Assembly: GCF_017591425.1 (NCBI RefSeq)
Contig: NW_024466307.1
Span: 6,897,001-6,961,000, forward strand
DNA length: 64,000 nucleotides
Origin: Ochotona curzoniae
Taxonomy: Eukaryota > Chordata > Mammalia > Lagomorpha > Ochotonidae
Direction: 5' to 3'
Position 1 is the first letter of the stretch; every line of letters begins with the position of its first letter. Below the pieces are notes generated by a model, which saw nothing but the letters and a program-made list of their open reading frames with translations, ran no database searches and was not told where the DNA came from. The position numbers and the translations under genes are program-made. This document shows, piece after piece, positions 1 to 12,829 of this stretch.

Positions 1-1481
1 CTAATGGAAATATGAAGAGAAACCTCATGGTTTCCTCTCACCACCAAGTGTGGAAATTGCAAATATTTGTGCAGCAGCCTTGCAACACCAAACCTCACCT
101 TCAAGGCCACTGCTTTGGGGAGTGGTTACCCAACCTTGGTCTCCCTTTATAGGCAGCTGAGAGAGGTCCTGGGCTCCCTGTCAGGCCTCAAATGAGAAGA
201 GGAAGAATGTGCCTGCCACGTTGGAGGAGAGCGCCTTCAATGCCTTGCTGCGTGTCTGGAGTGGCTGTGCCGAGCAGGCTCTGTGAGCTGGCTCTGTGCT
301 GGGTGAGAAGTGTGAAACCTGGTGCCAGAATGCGAGTGCACATCAAAACCCTGGCACCATCCTGCCTTCGAAACGGACACAAGACCAACTGTCACAGACG
401 GCACGTTCTTCTCACGTCATAAATGCAAAGGCATTAATCACCGTGAGGCCTCCCAGAAACTGAAGTTCATCTATTGGTTATGGGGTGTCAAAAGGCAAAT
501 GTGGAGTGTTGGGAATATGCTTCGCTTCCCTGCGATATAAAATACAGGTTTCCAATGCTGGCTTTATCATCAAAACAGGCTCCTGGCCCTGCCAAAACTA
601 ACATAAAGAAAGAACCCGGTACTCCATGCAGGTTTCTCATTTATGGCATAATTTCCTTTAGAGACGACTAGTTTAAAATGTAGATTACCACTTACTGTCT
701 GAATATTCCACACTGAAACTCTGAAACAATGAGGTCCCATCTGCCAGCACTGAAAAGCCAAGCAGCCAAGGAGTCGCCTACAGCTTTCTCTCGCGGTGCC
801 AACAGCGGACGCTGTCTGGCAGGCAGGCTGGCCTTGCCCAGCAGCCCCTGCCTCACAGTGGAGCCATGTGGAGCCATGGGTTCAAACTCACATGGAGAGG
901 TAACTTCTGGGCCCTCATGCTCGTAAGGAAAACTGCTGTTTGAAACAATAGAGGAATGCCTGATCTATTCTTGTTTGAAGAAGTTCCAAAGGAGGCATGG
1001 ATTTTGTAAAATGAAACAATTCAGGCCAAGCAGTGACTCTTGCAAAGTCACCCTCATGCATTCATTCATCAGATTAGCCATAGGTCTCAATACGGAAACT
1101 TGCAAACCAAGGAGTTAGCATTCAGTCCCCAAATGGAAATGTACATTTCTTACCAGTTCTACCTAATAGCTTTCATGAAAAACAGAGAGGAGGGAGTGAC
1201 GGTTGCAGGTGCTGCCCATGCTGGGCTTCTGGGAGGGGATTTGTGTATGTGCACCACTTAGCTAAACAGTGCCCTTACGGATTAAATCTGAATGGTTTCA
1301 GTATACGACAAAATCTTGATTTTCTGTAATCCTCACTAGTCTTTGTGTATTAAAGCCTGATTTACTCATTTTGGCATCTGCTATATTGATATAGACATTT
1401 AAATTTGTGTATTATATTTTAGGGTATTTTCAAGGGAATACAGGACCCTGATTATATCCTATATGGGTTTCTGGCTCATCA
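1..1481. other. Unassigned non-coding sequence
   Basis: No recognisable gene or repeat was found. The part from about 120 to 900 is somewhat richer in G+C than what follows. Open frames here are short (under 80 codons), overlap on both strands and lack any family motif, so they are read as chance. After about 1300 the sequence becomes AT-rich. Confidence 0.5.
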
Positions 1482-1519
1482 AGGAGCAGGTTAATCCACT
1501 GTACCACAGTGCTAGCTCC
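1482..1519 (-). repeat. CSINE 5'-end fragment
   Basis: On the plus strand this reads like the reverse complement of the CSINE head: a 'gttaatccact' block followed by 'accacagtgctagctcc', the usual ending of a minus-strand copy. Only about 40 bases are recognisable and the rest of the element is missing or too diverged, so it is an old scrap. It could be a chance match. Confidence 0.3.
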
Positions 1520-3224
1520 AGTTCCTCCCAATTCTTGAGGAACTTGACCCCACAGAGCCTGGTCTTAGAAACCAGAGTCATAATGAAACAGCAGGTACAG
1601 CAACCCGAGGCACTTTTCCTTCACTTGGCCTACAAGATCAGAACCCTCTAGAGAAATCATTTTCTCCACACTTGGTGCATAACAAAAAGCTTCAGATTGA
1701 TTGATAACAAAATAATCGTTAGAAAACACCTTCACTTCTTTAATAATGTCTACTGGGTACAAAATAATTTCAAAAACAAGATTTTTTTAATACAACCACT
1801 AATGAAATATAAATATTAAATAGGATAAATACCTGTCAAAGAATCATCATTACTTATTCCTCATGAATTTATTCTTGCCCTTTATTTCTCTTTCAAAAGC
1901 CCATTTTACTATTTTTAAACAGCTGTCTATCACTGGATTAAGTTTAAGTCTTTAGAGATTGCATGTTGCTATCACATGCTTTTCTAAACACTGCCTCCAG
2001 TGAATTCAATTTTTTGACCTTATTTAGCTCCCCAATCCAATGGGAAGTAACTTATTTAAAATAAAAAAGAAGAAATCAACTTACCCTTAAACCCTGAGGT
2101 TAATCTCCATGTAAGCCATCTTTTCACAGGACTTGTGTGGGAAATTTTGCTTGGATAACTTTTGCAGGGCCTTCACAGAAAGCTCTTCAGAAACCCCCCC
2201 CTTTGCATCTCATGAAATATCCAGACTTCTTGCCCAAAATAACATCTCCAGGCAAGGACCGTGTTTATATGTTTGGGGCATGGGACTTTCACCATTATTG
2301 TAGAAACACTGTATGAGTTTCAGAGGGGACTTGAGTTCTTGGAATAGGAGTTCGGTTTTTGCACTGAATTCACCAGGTTCCATATAGGAATTTTACCCAC
2401 CCACTCCACAAGTATTCATTGGTTATTTATGATGAGTGATACGGGAAACATGAAGACATCAGATAATCACGCCCTTACTTCTCCAAGTAGAAGGAAACGA
2501 ACAATGTTTGAGGGCAGCTGAATGCTGTGGTACTACGGGAGACAGCTCTCCAATGGCCAACACATCATGCAGACCCTCTGAGCATGTACGCTGATTGCAC
2601 ATGACATTGTCACTTATGCCAGGTATAAATTCACAGGATTGAAATTCCTTTGTGGCTGACTAGCAAAGGCCTCACAGTGGAGAAGCAGTTTGCTCTTGAA
2701 AACATCCAAGGTTTGAATTGATAAAGCTAGAATTTTCTCCAGGAGATGGACATGGATTAAGCAGTCACTAATATATATAAAAGTCTATTTAGGGAAGCAC
2801 TGTACATTGATTCCCTAGGCAACAAGTAAAAATTCTCTAAGAGGGTGACAAGAGAGGTGAGGTTGAAAAAATATGGTGAAGTTCTCAACTCCAGGGTGAG
2901 GCATTTTAATAATCTGCTATAGGGCTGGAGGCTACTAAAGGTTTGATGAGTACATGTTTTACGTCAATCAACCTGACAGAGACGCACACGAGAGGCTGCG
3001 GCAAACGTTCAGGATGGTATTTGCTACTGGCAGACAATTAACTGCAAATAACTTAAGCACAAAAGGCTAAGGTTCTCACTAATACATATTAGTTCTACGT
3101 TTCATGTCTCTCCGTCTAGCTACAAACTTAGGAGAAATAAAGCATTTTTTAAGAAGCATATTGGGAGGTCAAGATGAGTACAGCTGTAGGGAACTTGAAT
3201 TGTAGATGACAGCTGAGTATTCAC
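1520..3224. other. Unassigned AT-rich non-coding sequence
   Basis: No open frame of note occurs here and no repeat family was recognised. The base composition is typical of AT-rich mammalian intergenic DNA, with many A/T runs around 1770-1920. Confidence 0.5.
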
Positions 3225-3430
3225 AAGGGTATTTCAAAAATTTTTGTGGAGTTGTGGAATTAAAATTATTGTGCCACAAACATTTTTAAAAATCTATGTG
3301 CACCTATTTCTTAATATTGCATCTTCATGAGTTTTTCGGGGTTCCTTCACATGTACAGATTTCAAAACTTTCTTGCACCCCATTGAACTTGGCTTTTAAT
3401 TTCATCTTTTGAGGTCTCCTCTGATGTATA
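3225..3430. repeat. MITE-like interspersed repeat, copy 1
   Basis: The segment opens with 'gggtatttcaaaaatttttg' at 3228-3247 and carries a diverged inverted counterpart near 3328-3350 ('ttcatgagtttttcggggtt'). It continues with a 'tttcttgcacccc' and 'cttttaatttcatctttt' block. This is the layout of a short non-autonomous repeat with inverted ends of the kind usually written gggtacttcaaaaagttcatgg. A second copy with the same opening lies at 34820. The exact family is not named here. Confidence 0.4.
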
Positions 3431-4360
3431 TGTGATAAATTAATACATACCTCCACAATAACATATTTTAACCCCTGGCGCCCTGTGTGTTTTGAAAATG
3501 AAATGCCTGGGTTTTATAGAAAGGGCACATGCAGCATAAAACATAGTCTGACAAATGGAAGCACCAGAGGCAGCCCCTACACAAATGTGATACATCTGGA
3601 CTAAGTAAAATGAAGTCACCCTAGGAAGGGCTACATGCTGTTGAGGTCAAGTTCTTCCCTCCAATGCATTGATGTAAGATGAGATTTTCACTGTCAGGTA
3701 ACATCAAAAGAACCGGCTTAAGGGTGACAGAGTTTTTAAATCTTGGAGTTGCTAATCAGACACCATGATCTTGGAGCAGCTCAGCATTGGAGGTGCAGGC
3801 TGATGCGCTGCTGAGCCCTGACGCATCTTCAGCTGAGTGCAAACTCTCCCTCTGCCTCCCTCTCTAACTAGCCTCCTAGCTTGACACTGATTTAGGATTT
3901 ACTTCCAGACCATACCTCTGACCACACTTTCCAACAAGGCTTCTGAAGTACAACTCTGCACCCCAAACTAAACTCATTTTTGGCCCCGGGGCCCTGCTGC
4001 TAACCCCCTGTTCTAGCAGATAGCACGATGGACTCTTAAATTTTGAAAAGTAAAAATTATGTGTATCATCATAGAAAATTTAGAAAATTGAAACATAATG
4101 ATTTTGAAACTAACACCTGCAATCTCATGATGAATAAGTCACCACTGTTAATATCTCAGGTATTTGCTATGCACCTACTACACCTGTCTTTAACTGTCCA
4201 CCATATCAAGAAATTACTATAGAGCCAACCTCTCAGTGATCCTGCTTCCATACTCCTTGCCCTTTTCGGAGTTCCAGCCCTGTCTTGTTCACTGCCAAGT
4301 CACAAGGTATATACTAGTTGTTCCATAAACAGTCATGGACTCACAGTCATTCAGTAAATT

Positions 4361-4362
<2 letters not shown>
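3431..4362. other. Unassigned non-coding sequence
   Basis: Nothing is recognised. A somewhat GC-richer stretch lies at about 3760-4010, but it has no open frame longer than chance. A weak MIR-like phrase near 4170 ('gctatgcacctactac') is too short to call. Confidence 0.45.

Positions 4363-4402
<40 letters not shown>
4363..4402. repeat. (CA)20 microsatellite
   Basis: This is an uninterrupted CA dinucleotide tract of 40 bases. Perfect tracts of this length are usually length-polymorphic in mammals. Confidence 0.97.
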
Positions 4403-4403
<1 letters not shown>

Positions 4404-6244
4404 CTGGCATCTCAAGAACCCTGTCTACCAAGAAGTGCTTTCTTGCTAAAGAGACCCTGGGATGTGGTGATCATGCCCCCCGGTTCACTTTAATGCACCC
4501 ATGACAGCCACTAGGCGGTTCCCTGCTTCACCCCACTCCTCCACATGCAAGCTGTGGCTTTGAGAAGTCAATGGTTCCTCTACGTGTGTGGCACATATAC
4601 TGCCTCACGATTTCCTTCAGGACAGACTTGTCACTGAGGCACATCAGTCTCCAAATGTTCCAGGTGCGAAATTTTCTTTGCAGGGCAGTGAGATGCTGTA
4701 AAAATGGACAGGGAGCAGTTTGACACGTGATCACCAGCACGGGCTGCGGAACACACTCCCACAATCACCACACGTGCAGCCTTCTCCCTCTTTAATTTTC
4801 GCCAGGCATTCTCTGCCTTCAATTAGAACACGAATTGGGAAACCAATTCAGTTCTCAGAGTGACATTCCTCACCACGGATGCTACCGGGAGGGGAGCAGC
4901 AGTTGATTTCCTACTGTTTTAGAGCGACACAAAAGAAATAAATAGGAAAACCCAAGTCTTTCAGGTCGGCTTGATTTGTTATTGTTCAGGACAAAAAGAA
5001 ACTGTAATTATTTCATCTAGTTAACAAAGAGGAAATAGTCTGGGGCTACACTGAAAAAAATGGAATTTAGACAAACTGTCCAAATAAAAAGAAACACGCT
5101 GTTGGAAGTTAAAACTGTGTACCTCCAAGCTGATTAATCCAAAGGCCCCTGATACTTTGGGGTTATCCACAGGCCGGGCGCAGTGAAGCTCTACTCTTCT
5201 CCAATGTTCATCTTACCCCTAACCTCAACCCATGTGCACTCAGCTTCCTCCTTCCTCCCCGACAGGTCGCACACTCTGGGCAGCCTGTCGGTTTATCAGG
5301 GGCAATATAAATATTTTAAATCTTCCACAGGTTTGGGGCCACTTCCTTGCCACTAACTTCAGTTGCGATAATGAGATCAAGGTACTATCTGCCTAATTAA
5401 CCTTGAGTCAGGCTCATCATAAGGCTTTCAGAGTTTTCACCTTGTTAAATAACAACAAAGGGAATATGCTTAACTCGATATATACAAAGCACTGTACTGC
5501 AGTTATTTGTACAGATTGCACCCCAATAACAAATCCTTTGAGATTTAACAAAATAGAAGAGTTATCACTTTGTTTTTTGCAAACACCAACCAACTGGAAA
5601 ACCAGCCAGATGCGTCTATGTCAAGCAAACAAACATGCAACCAAAAGTCATCATCTGAGCCAACCGGAGAGGTGATAAATTACGGCGACAACTTCACTCG
5701 TCACTTACTAATGGCACATCTGATTTTTCTGGTTGGTTTCAATAGCTCCACCGCTGAATCTTTGGGTAGACACTATCTTCACACAGAAAATTTTGAATAT
5801 CTTCCCTGCCCCTCTCGGAATAGATGTTTCCACTAAAAACATATATTCAAGACATACTAAGACAAGGAACTGTGTCTCCCCAGCATTCCAGGAGAGTGGA
5901 ATATGAAAAGAAGCCTTCCAGATAGGTGGATCATTAATGGCAATAGAAATTATAATTTATTTGCAAACAAAATACACCAAACTGTAACCAAAAGTTTCCC
6001 ATTTAAATTAATGATCCAGTATTTTTCTCTCCAACCCAGTTTCACAAACATACAAAATATAAGCAATATCATAAATTATCAGTATGCTTCATTACACCTC
6101 TCCCTCCAGTCCACTCTGACAAAGATTTATTCATTTAGATGTGGAATCCCCAGCATCACTTGTAACCACTGGGCTCTCTCCTTATCTGTTCCCTGCACCT
6201 GCTTGCTCACTGAATTTCTTCTAAAAATAACTATGCTCATTCAT
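4403..6244. other. Unassigned non-coding sequence
   Basis: No gene was recognised. On the minus strand between 4528 and 4822 two overlapping open frames of about 60-80 codons look slightly protein-like (charged segment NAWRKLKREKAARVV, then in another frame DKSVLKEIVRQYMC). This might be a broken processed pseudogene, but no family is recognised. An AT-rich plus frame at 5903-6256 runs straight into the next SINE and is taken as chance. Confidence 0.4.
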
Positions 6245-6535
6245 GGCCCTGCATGATAGTGGAGCGGTTAAGTCCTCACCTTGGACGCCCCGGGATCCCA
6301 TATGGGTGCCGGTTCTAATCCCAGCAGCCCTGCTTCCCATCCAGCTCCCTGCTTGTTGCCTGGGAAAGCAGTTGAGGACGGCCCAAAGCTTTGGGACCCT
6401 GCACCCACATGGGAGACCTGGAAGAGGCTCCAGACACCTGGCTTCAGATCGGCTCAGCTCCAGCCATTGTGGCCACTTGCAGAGTGAACCAACAGATGGA
6501 AGATCTTTCTCTGTCTCTCCTTCTCTCTTTAAATC
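6245..6535 (+). repeat. CSINE, near full length
   Basis: This is a tRNA-derived lagomorph C-repeat SINE. The box-B-like GGTTCTAATCC lies at 6311-6321. It is followed by the conserved 'gcctgggaaagcagt', 'gacggcccaaagctttggga' and 'gggagacctggaagaggctc' segments and then 'ccaacagatggaagatcttt' with a TC-rich 3' end. The A-rich tail is essentially absent, so the 3' end is truncated or decayed. Open frames across this interval on both strands are SINE shadows. Confidence 0.92.
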
Positions 6536-7265
6536 AAGGTACTCTACCAACCACAACTCACAGTTAGTCCAAAGAAAATGGTCACTAATAGACCCGAGAA
6601 TTCCACTAGCAACTAGGCCAGTGATAGAGAGGTTTTCTTAGTCCTGGGAGAGTCACTCAAGAACCATCAGTATGTGTTTTATGCCTCCTTAAGTGTGATT
6701 TTCTCGAAAGTACTAGAAATGAATGAAAAGAACAAACATGCTTGATAGCATGCACAGGTACAGCAAAAGATGTGGCCTAACATGAACCACGTGTCCAACT
6801 AAATATGCTTTCTTCATGGCTCAAAGGCTAAACTGGACCACGGGAAGCCATGGCTTCTGGTACTGAAACACTGGAACTTTCTGTGTGCCTTTTTTTCTTC
6901 TATAAGGAATTATGGGATGTAGTAGAATCACTTTGGAGAAGTGAATGAATTATTGAGGAAATATCTATTAAAAGAGAGTATAAATTTTAATAGCATGGTC
7001 CATGGTTCAAGATGTCATCACTAGAGGTATTAATACTAAAGGAGACACAAGAATGAGAAAAAAAGTAGGTGAGTCGGACGGTATTAAAGGAAGGGATAGG
7101 CAAAAACCCTGCATTAAGGCCAATTCATTCTTGGAGAAAACCTCTTTGTCCAACTACTGCTACCGTCAGTCACCAACCACTACAAGGCAGGAAATACAGA
7201 TTCTTCTTTTCTGAAACTACCAAGAAGGAGCTAGTGGTGAATAAATTATTAAAGAGATCATTTGC
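6536..7265. other. Unassigned non-coding sequence
   Basis: The interval between two SINEs shows no recognisable gene, RNA or repeat. It is moderately AT-rich with only short chance open frames. Confidence 0.45.
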
Positions 7266-7576
7266 TGGGCTGGCACTGTGGCACATTGGGTTAAGCCTAT
7301 GCCTACAGTGCCAATATCCCATCTGTGAGCCAGTTGGAGTCTCAGGTTTTCCTTTGTGGTCAAATCCCATTAGTACACCTGGAAAGCATCAGAAAGTGAC
7401 CCAAGCTAAGGAGAAGCTAAGATAAAGCTCCTGACTCCTGGCTTCAGCATTACCCTACAGAGGCCAGTGAAATATGTGAGGAGTAAACCAGCAGATGGAA
7501 GATCTTTCTGTTTTTCTATCTCTCCTTATTCACCTGTAACCTGGTCTTCCAACAAAGAAAATAATAATTTTTTTAA
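7266..7576 (+). repeat. CSINE, old diverged copy
   Basis: The head 'ggctggcactgtggcacatt' at 7269-7288 is followed by a 'gcctacagtgccaatatccc' segment, a decayed middle, 'aagctcctgactcctggctt', and 'aaaccagcagatggaagatc' before a T/C-rich end. The head and divergence resemble the older, rabbit-shared form of the family rather than the young copies elsewhere in this window. Confidence 0.85.
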
Positions 7577-10549
7577 ATGTCTTATTTAAACTCTCTATTG
7601 TCCCTGAAACAGAAATATTTAGTTGAAATGTTTCAAAGTTACTCAAACTAATTCATTTTTCCAGCCTCTTTTCCAACATTGTAAATTTTAAACTTTGTAA
7701 AAAATTTAAAGTCATCACTTTTTATCACTTGAACTGAGGATAGACAATATGTTTCAAATGATTAGAAAGAAGATTGAAGGTTATTCAAATGCAACTTTAA
7801 GAAACAAAGTGAATAAAAAGATATACAATAAACCCTTCCATGTATTACCCATCATACTATATTAAGCAAGAAAGTATTTCAGGTCAATATCTTCCTAAGA
7901 ATACAAAGACTAAATCTACCAAAATTCCAGCAGTTCTGGTAATCCGAGATGTACTAAGCCACATTTTCTATAAATGGCATAATTTTATTTTGTGTTGGCA
8001 TTTTGTTTTGAAACGAGATTGGCTAAGTGCCTGATGCCTTTTGCAAGAACACATTTATAACTAATCCTTGAATCATTTAACTTTATTGTATGATATTTAA
8101 AGGAACCATGGCAATAAATTAAAAAGCACACTTAATACTAGATGCGCTCTCAAACTCCTCCCCATTTCCTTTGTCTACGGAATGGAATCCCTCTTACATG
8201 TGAGGCATTAATACATTTACTAGATGTTTCTTTCTTTCTCTAAAGTTAACTAACTTGTTTTTCAATTCGACATTTGTTAGGTTCTTCAAGAATAATTTCT
8301 GTTGCTCTAATGTAATGTTGCATATTCATCTGCAAAACAAAGAGACATGGGCAAAAGCTGTTGCAATATTGTCTGTCTAGGGACAGCTCTGAGGATTACA
8401 ATATGTTCAGTTCTCCTTGAAACAACTTAGGGATGCAATCTCTAGTTGAAATTTCAAGATGGATTCTAATTTTTTACATGGATCATTCTGGCAAGGAAAT
8501 TCTGGGTACCTTAAGAAACTGAAAAAAGTATAAGGCATGGATTCGAGAAATCCTCACCAAACTCCATCGAGATGAAAATGAGCATAAGAAAACATACTGT
8601 GAAAATCCAAAACATTCATTATGAAAATCATGTAAGATATGAAATTCTCTTTGCAAGCTGCATTTGATTACAAACTTCTCTTGGGACTATGCCTAGGTAT
8701 TCTTGGGCTTGTAACCACACTTCACTGCTTAGTCTACCAGCCATCACTGAGCAGGTTTTAATGCCACTCAGCTCACCCATACTGTGCAAAAGTCCACATG
8801 GGACACACTTTCTGCTCAGTCCTGTAGCAATGTCTAACATGCTCGCTTCCCACATTTTTGTAATATTGCTCTTTTATGCTTTCTAGAAGCAATGGTCTTT
8901 CTGCAGGAGGATTCTATTGATACTACATCTCCACTTACTCAATGCATGGCCACATTCATGTGATGTCCATGCTGACTCTGTTCACACTGTAGCTAGAAAT
9001 AGCTTCAGTCTCATCCAGCAAGGACAGCTATGGGGCCATCTAGAATGAGGAGGCATCTACAAAAGGAAAGGTACAGATTCAAGTGTGGAGCAGAATTCAA
9101 GTAAATATGACTTTGTTGGATCCTATGGCCATATATATTTCCATTAGCAATGCTACCTGAATCAAGCCAAACAGATTCTAGAGACACTGGAGGGTTTGGG
9201 GGTTACAGCTGAAAGAATCCAGGACAGAAAGAAAAGTTGTAAAGATGCCATTATATTCTTAAGTAAGAGTTTGGAGAAGGAGGACATTTAAAGTTTCCAT
9301 AAGGCCTAATTTGCATATGCCTTAGTGCCTCTCCTTAAACCTGTAATTTTTCTTTAATCCTTAGAAAAGAATGAGAAGCTCTCTATTTCGGCACTTGAGA
9401 GCCACTCCACAATCTGCTTTTTAACTCTTGATATTTTTTCAAGTTTTCTCTCTGCCCGTAATAACAACTTGAACATTTTACAGTCATACATTAAGTCTCC
9501 TTTGTCTCCTAATTTCCCCCAAAGTATCCCCTCCTCAAGCTTTTGTTCTTATTCAATTATTCTGTTCATATTAAGCTAACAAGATACGTTTATAGTCTTT
9601 TGGAATACCTTCCCCATTCACCCAACCATGTAGAAGTAAGATAAGACTACCTAGTGACCTCATGTTCTTACTGTTCCCAAATTCTATATACTTTTTTAAT
9701 TCTGCAAATTTTTCTTACACTCTCTCTTGTGCCAAAGTTTATACTTTGGTACATGGCAGAATATGGAGCTATAAAATTACCAGCCAGATGTGCAAGACAG
9801 ACATGGACAAAAACAGCACAGGTCAGAAAAGTGCATGAGATTGGTAAAGAGCAAAGAGAGTGGGGCTGAACAGCCAGGGAAGGAAAATTGAATATGAATA
9901 CAGGCAACAGGAGTAATTTAGACAGAAAAGGTTTACGTGTTTGAAGTATTCTTCATGTAGTTACCTTTGGAGTTACATGTTTCCTGTTTTTCTCTTGTAA
10001 CTGAAAGTAACTGGTAAGCCTGACTCAACTGGCTGGCACACACAAGAAAGTTAGAAGAGAATACTGTCAAGGTTATTGCAGAAAATGGCTCCGCTCACTT
10101 CCCATTTGGTCTAAGATTCTCCCCCGTGTCTGGAGGCCATCCCTTCTCTTGTTCACAAGGTGGCTGCCATAGCTCAGGGATTTGCACCTAAAGAAAATTA
10201 CTCTAGAAGATAACACATCCACTTTTGTTCCTCTTGTGTCAGGGAACTAGCTGCATACTATTTAATGATTAGACATATTCACATTGATGCTAAACTTCCA
10301 TTTTGTAAAGCTTATACTTGTCCACACTTAGGGCAGGGCCAGTTTAAACTCAGGGCAAAGATGCCCAGGAATCTTCACAAAACTTAGAAGGAAGAAGCCA
10401 ACTTTGGATAAGCACTCCAAGGGTCCTTCTTAGGCTGCTGTGACTTGAATAGATTTGGCCTTGGAACACATAAAGGGCTTTAAACACAAATCATAAGTTA
10501 ATGACAGTATGAAGGAGGAAACTTAATGCAAGCATGGTTTTAAGAACCG
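7577..10549. other. Unassigned AT-rich non-coding sequence
   Basis: About 3 kb holds no gene and no interspersed repeat that I can name. Open frames are short and scattered over both strands without domain motifs. This is one of the longer repeat-free stretches of the window. Confidence 0.45.
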
Positions 10550-10806
10550 GGGTGTAGTAAGGACTGTCCCCTGGCCACTGGTGATTCTCATGAGAGAGCC
10601 ATAATGAAGGGCTGAGTTGGAATTCAACCTTTCTCTGCTTCCTGGTTTACCACTTTAATCTTCCTCTGCACCTGCTCCACCACTGCCACCTGTCACCCTC
10701 ACCAGTTGACAGATCAATAGGGTTGCCTGAACTTCCAAAGTTGTAAGCTAAATATTTTCATTTTATAAATCGAGCCGCCTCGGGTGTTTGATCGTTATAA
10801 CTACTT
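10550..10806 (+). mobile_element. MaLR-type LTR fragment (MLT1/MST-like)
   Basis: The segment has the order typical of ERVL-MaLR solitary LTR ends. It shows 'ctttctctgcttcctggttt', a CT/CA-rich stretch, then 'gtaagctaaatattttcatt' and 'ataaatcgagccgcctcggg' leading to 'tttgatcgttataac'. In the family this corresponds to the 'taaaccttttctttataaattacccagcctcaggta' type ending. It is a non-coding, heavily diverged fragment; the subfamily is not decided and the 5' border is uncertain. Confidence 0.5.
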
Positions 10807-11207
10807 ATGTGGCTGCATCTAGGAATGTACTGTCCTATACGATGTTTCTAAAATGTCTTGTTTACAGCAGTAATTTCATGACTTTGTGTTCCTTTTAAAG
10901 AAGTAAAAACACAGAAAAAGAAAGGTTTTTGAGTTCCTCTTCCGTTCATCAGGAGATGAGTTACAGGTCCATTACAGGAAACAAAAAACTGATAAATGAT
11001 GTCTTCATAGCTGACTCAAGAAAAAGAGACAGAGAAATGCTGTATGTCTTTAACTGGAGCCAATCAGTATGACCAAAGTAAAACATTAGTTTAGTTGGGC
11101 TTTGAATCTATCCACCATACTCTGAGTACTTTTCCTTCTAAACATAGCTTAAACAAAGTCTACATAATTTTTTCTTTAAAAAAAAAAGTTCCTTCCTACA
11201 ACCATCA

Positions 11208-11520
11208 CCATGGCATCATAAGTTAAACCTTCATTTGTGGTTCCAGTCTTCCATACGGGCTCCAGTCCCAACCCTGGCTGCTTCACTTATGATCTAGCTC
11301 CCAATGTATGGCTTGGGAAAGAATCAGAGAATGGCTTGAGTCCTTGGGCCTCTAAATTCACAGGGGCACCCAGGAGAAGCCCCTGGCTCCTTGCTCTAGA
11401 CCAGCCCAGCTCCAGCCGTTTCAGTCACGTGGGGAAAGAAAAAGTGCATGGAAGAGTCTCCTGCTCTTCACTCTCTGAAAACACGCATTTCAAATAAAAA
11501 CAAAGAAATGTTTTAATAAA
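11208..11520 (+). repeat. CSINE, diverged
   Basis: The recognisable parts are 'ccatacgggctccagtccca' (box-B region, 11251-11270), 'ggcttgggaaagaatcagag', 'gcccctggctccttgctc', 'cagctccagccgtttcagtc' and an ending 'catttcaaataaaaac'. The copy is substantially diverged but keeps most of its length. The 86-codon frame at 11237-11497 is a by-product of the SINE. Confidence 0.8.
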
Positions 11521-11866
11521 GTTCATCGCTATTAGTTTGTAAAAAAATGCAATATTAAATCGGTGATGCCTTCTGTTTCTAAATCACATTGGAATATCAA
11601 CCGCTAAAAGTCTTACTCAAATTCTTATAGTAATAATTCTCCCTGCCTTTGAGAGGGTTATTAATACGTGGACATAGCAAAGTCTTAGGAAGAATGAAAG
11701 TCATCCTATAGACATTCCAAGAAAAGAATATAAGAATATAATATTTTGCTACATGTTTTCAATGATAAAAGAGCATTTTTATATCCACTTAACAGAAAAG
11801 AAATGCAGCTTAGTCTAAATGCATACTCTGAAATCACAAGTCTACTGTTCACCAACCTGGGACTTG
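11521..11866. other. Unassigned AT-rich spacer
   Basis: A short stretch between two plus-strand SINEs. No gene or repeat is recognised. Confidence 0.45.
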
Positions 11867-12140
11867 GGACTGGTGTGGTGGCACAGCAAGTTAGACCACC
11901 ACTTGAGACACCTGCATCCCACTTGAGTGTCAGTTTCTGTACTTCCAACACAACTCCCTGCCAATGCATCTGGGAAAGTAGCAGAAGGTAGTCCAACTAT
12001 CTAGGTCTCTGTCACTCACGTAGAAGACTGTGGTAGAGTTCCAGACCCTGTTTTGTCATGGCTCAAGTCCATCCATTGCAGCCACTTAGGTAGCGAAGTA
12101 GCTCTCCTTAAATAACGATGGCTGATAGATAGATAGATAG
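11867..12140 (+). repeat. CSINE, old, ending in (GATA)n
   Basis: The head 'ggactggtgtggtggcacag' at 11868-11887 is followed by 'catcccacttgagtgtcagt', 'catctgggaaagtagcagaa' and 'attgcagccacttaggtag'. The usual TC and A tail has been replaced or shortened, and the element runs into four GATA repeats at 12124-12140, a common way for SINE tails to seed microsatellites. Confidence 0.75.
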
Positions 12141-12829
12141 CAGGAAGTCATGTCTTCTAAATCCTAAAGACTAAACCTTTACTGATCATTCTATAACCTT
12201 TTGTAGTATATTGATTTACTACCAGTGAACTTCACTTAAAATAAATTTGAAGCAACCATGAATGAGCCACAGCTGATTTTAGTCTATTCTCAAATAAAAA
12301 AATCACATCCCTTGGTTATTGCATGGAATTAGGGAAATAATTGAATATTACACAAATTCCACCCTGAATAATCAATTATCCCCATCTAAATGCAAATAAA
12401 AATGCTCTCCAGCACCAATCACATGAAATGGACATTATCTGAAATGACAAAACTGTTCTGGTCTTCTAAGAGTTCTACGGTGAATCTCTTACAGAAGTTG
12501 TCTCTCACCTTGATCCACAGCTTCTGGTTTACAAATATTCTAGTGTCTATTTTTTGTTCCAAGATCATTGATATTCAATATAGACCCAAAGCAATCTTTA
12601 AACATGTAAAAGTTACTTCTGTAAGATTACCAGGTGTGCAAGGAGCTGCCCTTTCTCTACACAAACAGAAGTATAGCAGAACGACCAACGTTGGCTACCA
12701 CTTCCATTTTACTGCTAACATCAGCAAGACTCAACAGAGCAGTCAGAGCAGGCAAGCAAACCACAAGGAAGTAAAGAAATACACACTAGGATATCCAACC
12801 AGTTTTCAGAAAGCCTAAGAAAAAAGGAG
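12141..12829. other. Unassigned sequence upstream of an L1 fragment
   Basis: A 142-codon plus-strand frame spans 12390-12818 and is the longest plus frame of this part of the window. Its product shows no family motif, and it abuts an L1 fragment in the same orientation. It may therefore be decayed L1 5'-region sequence rather than a gene. Confidence 0.35.

Noticed and set aside
12390..12818. 142-codon plus-strand open frame
   Set aside because: It abuts an L1 fragment in the same orientation and has no family motif, so it is more likely decayed repeat sequence.
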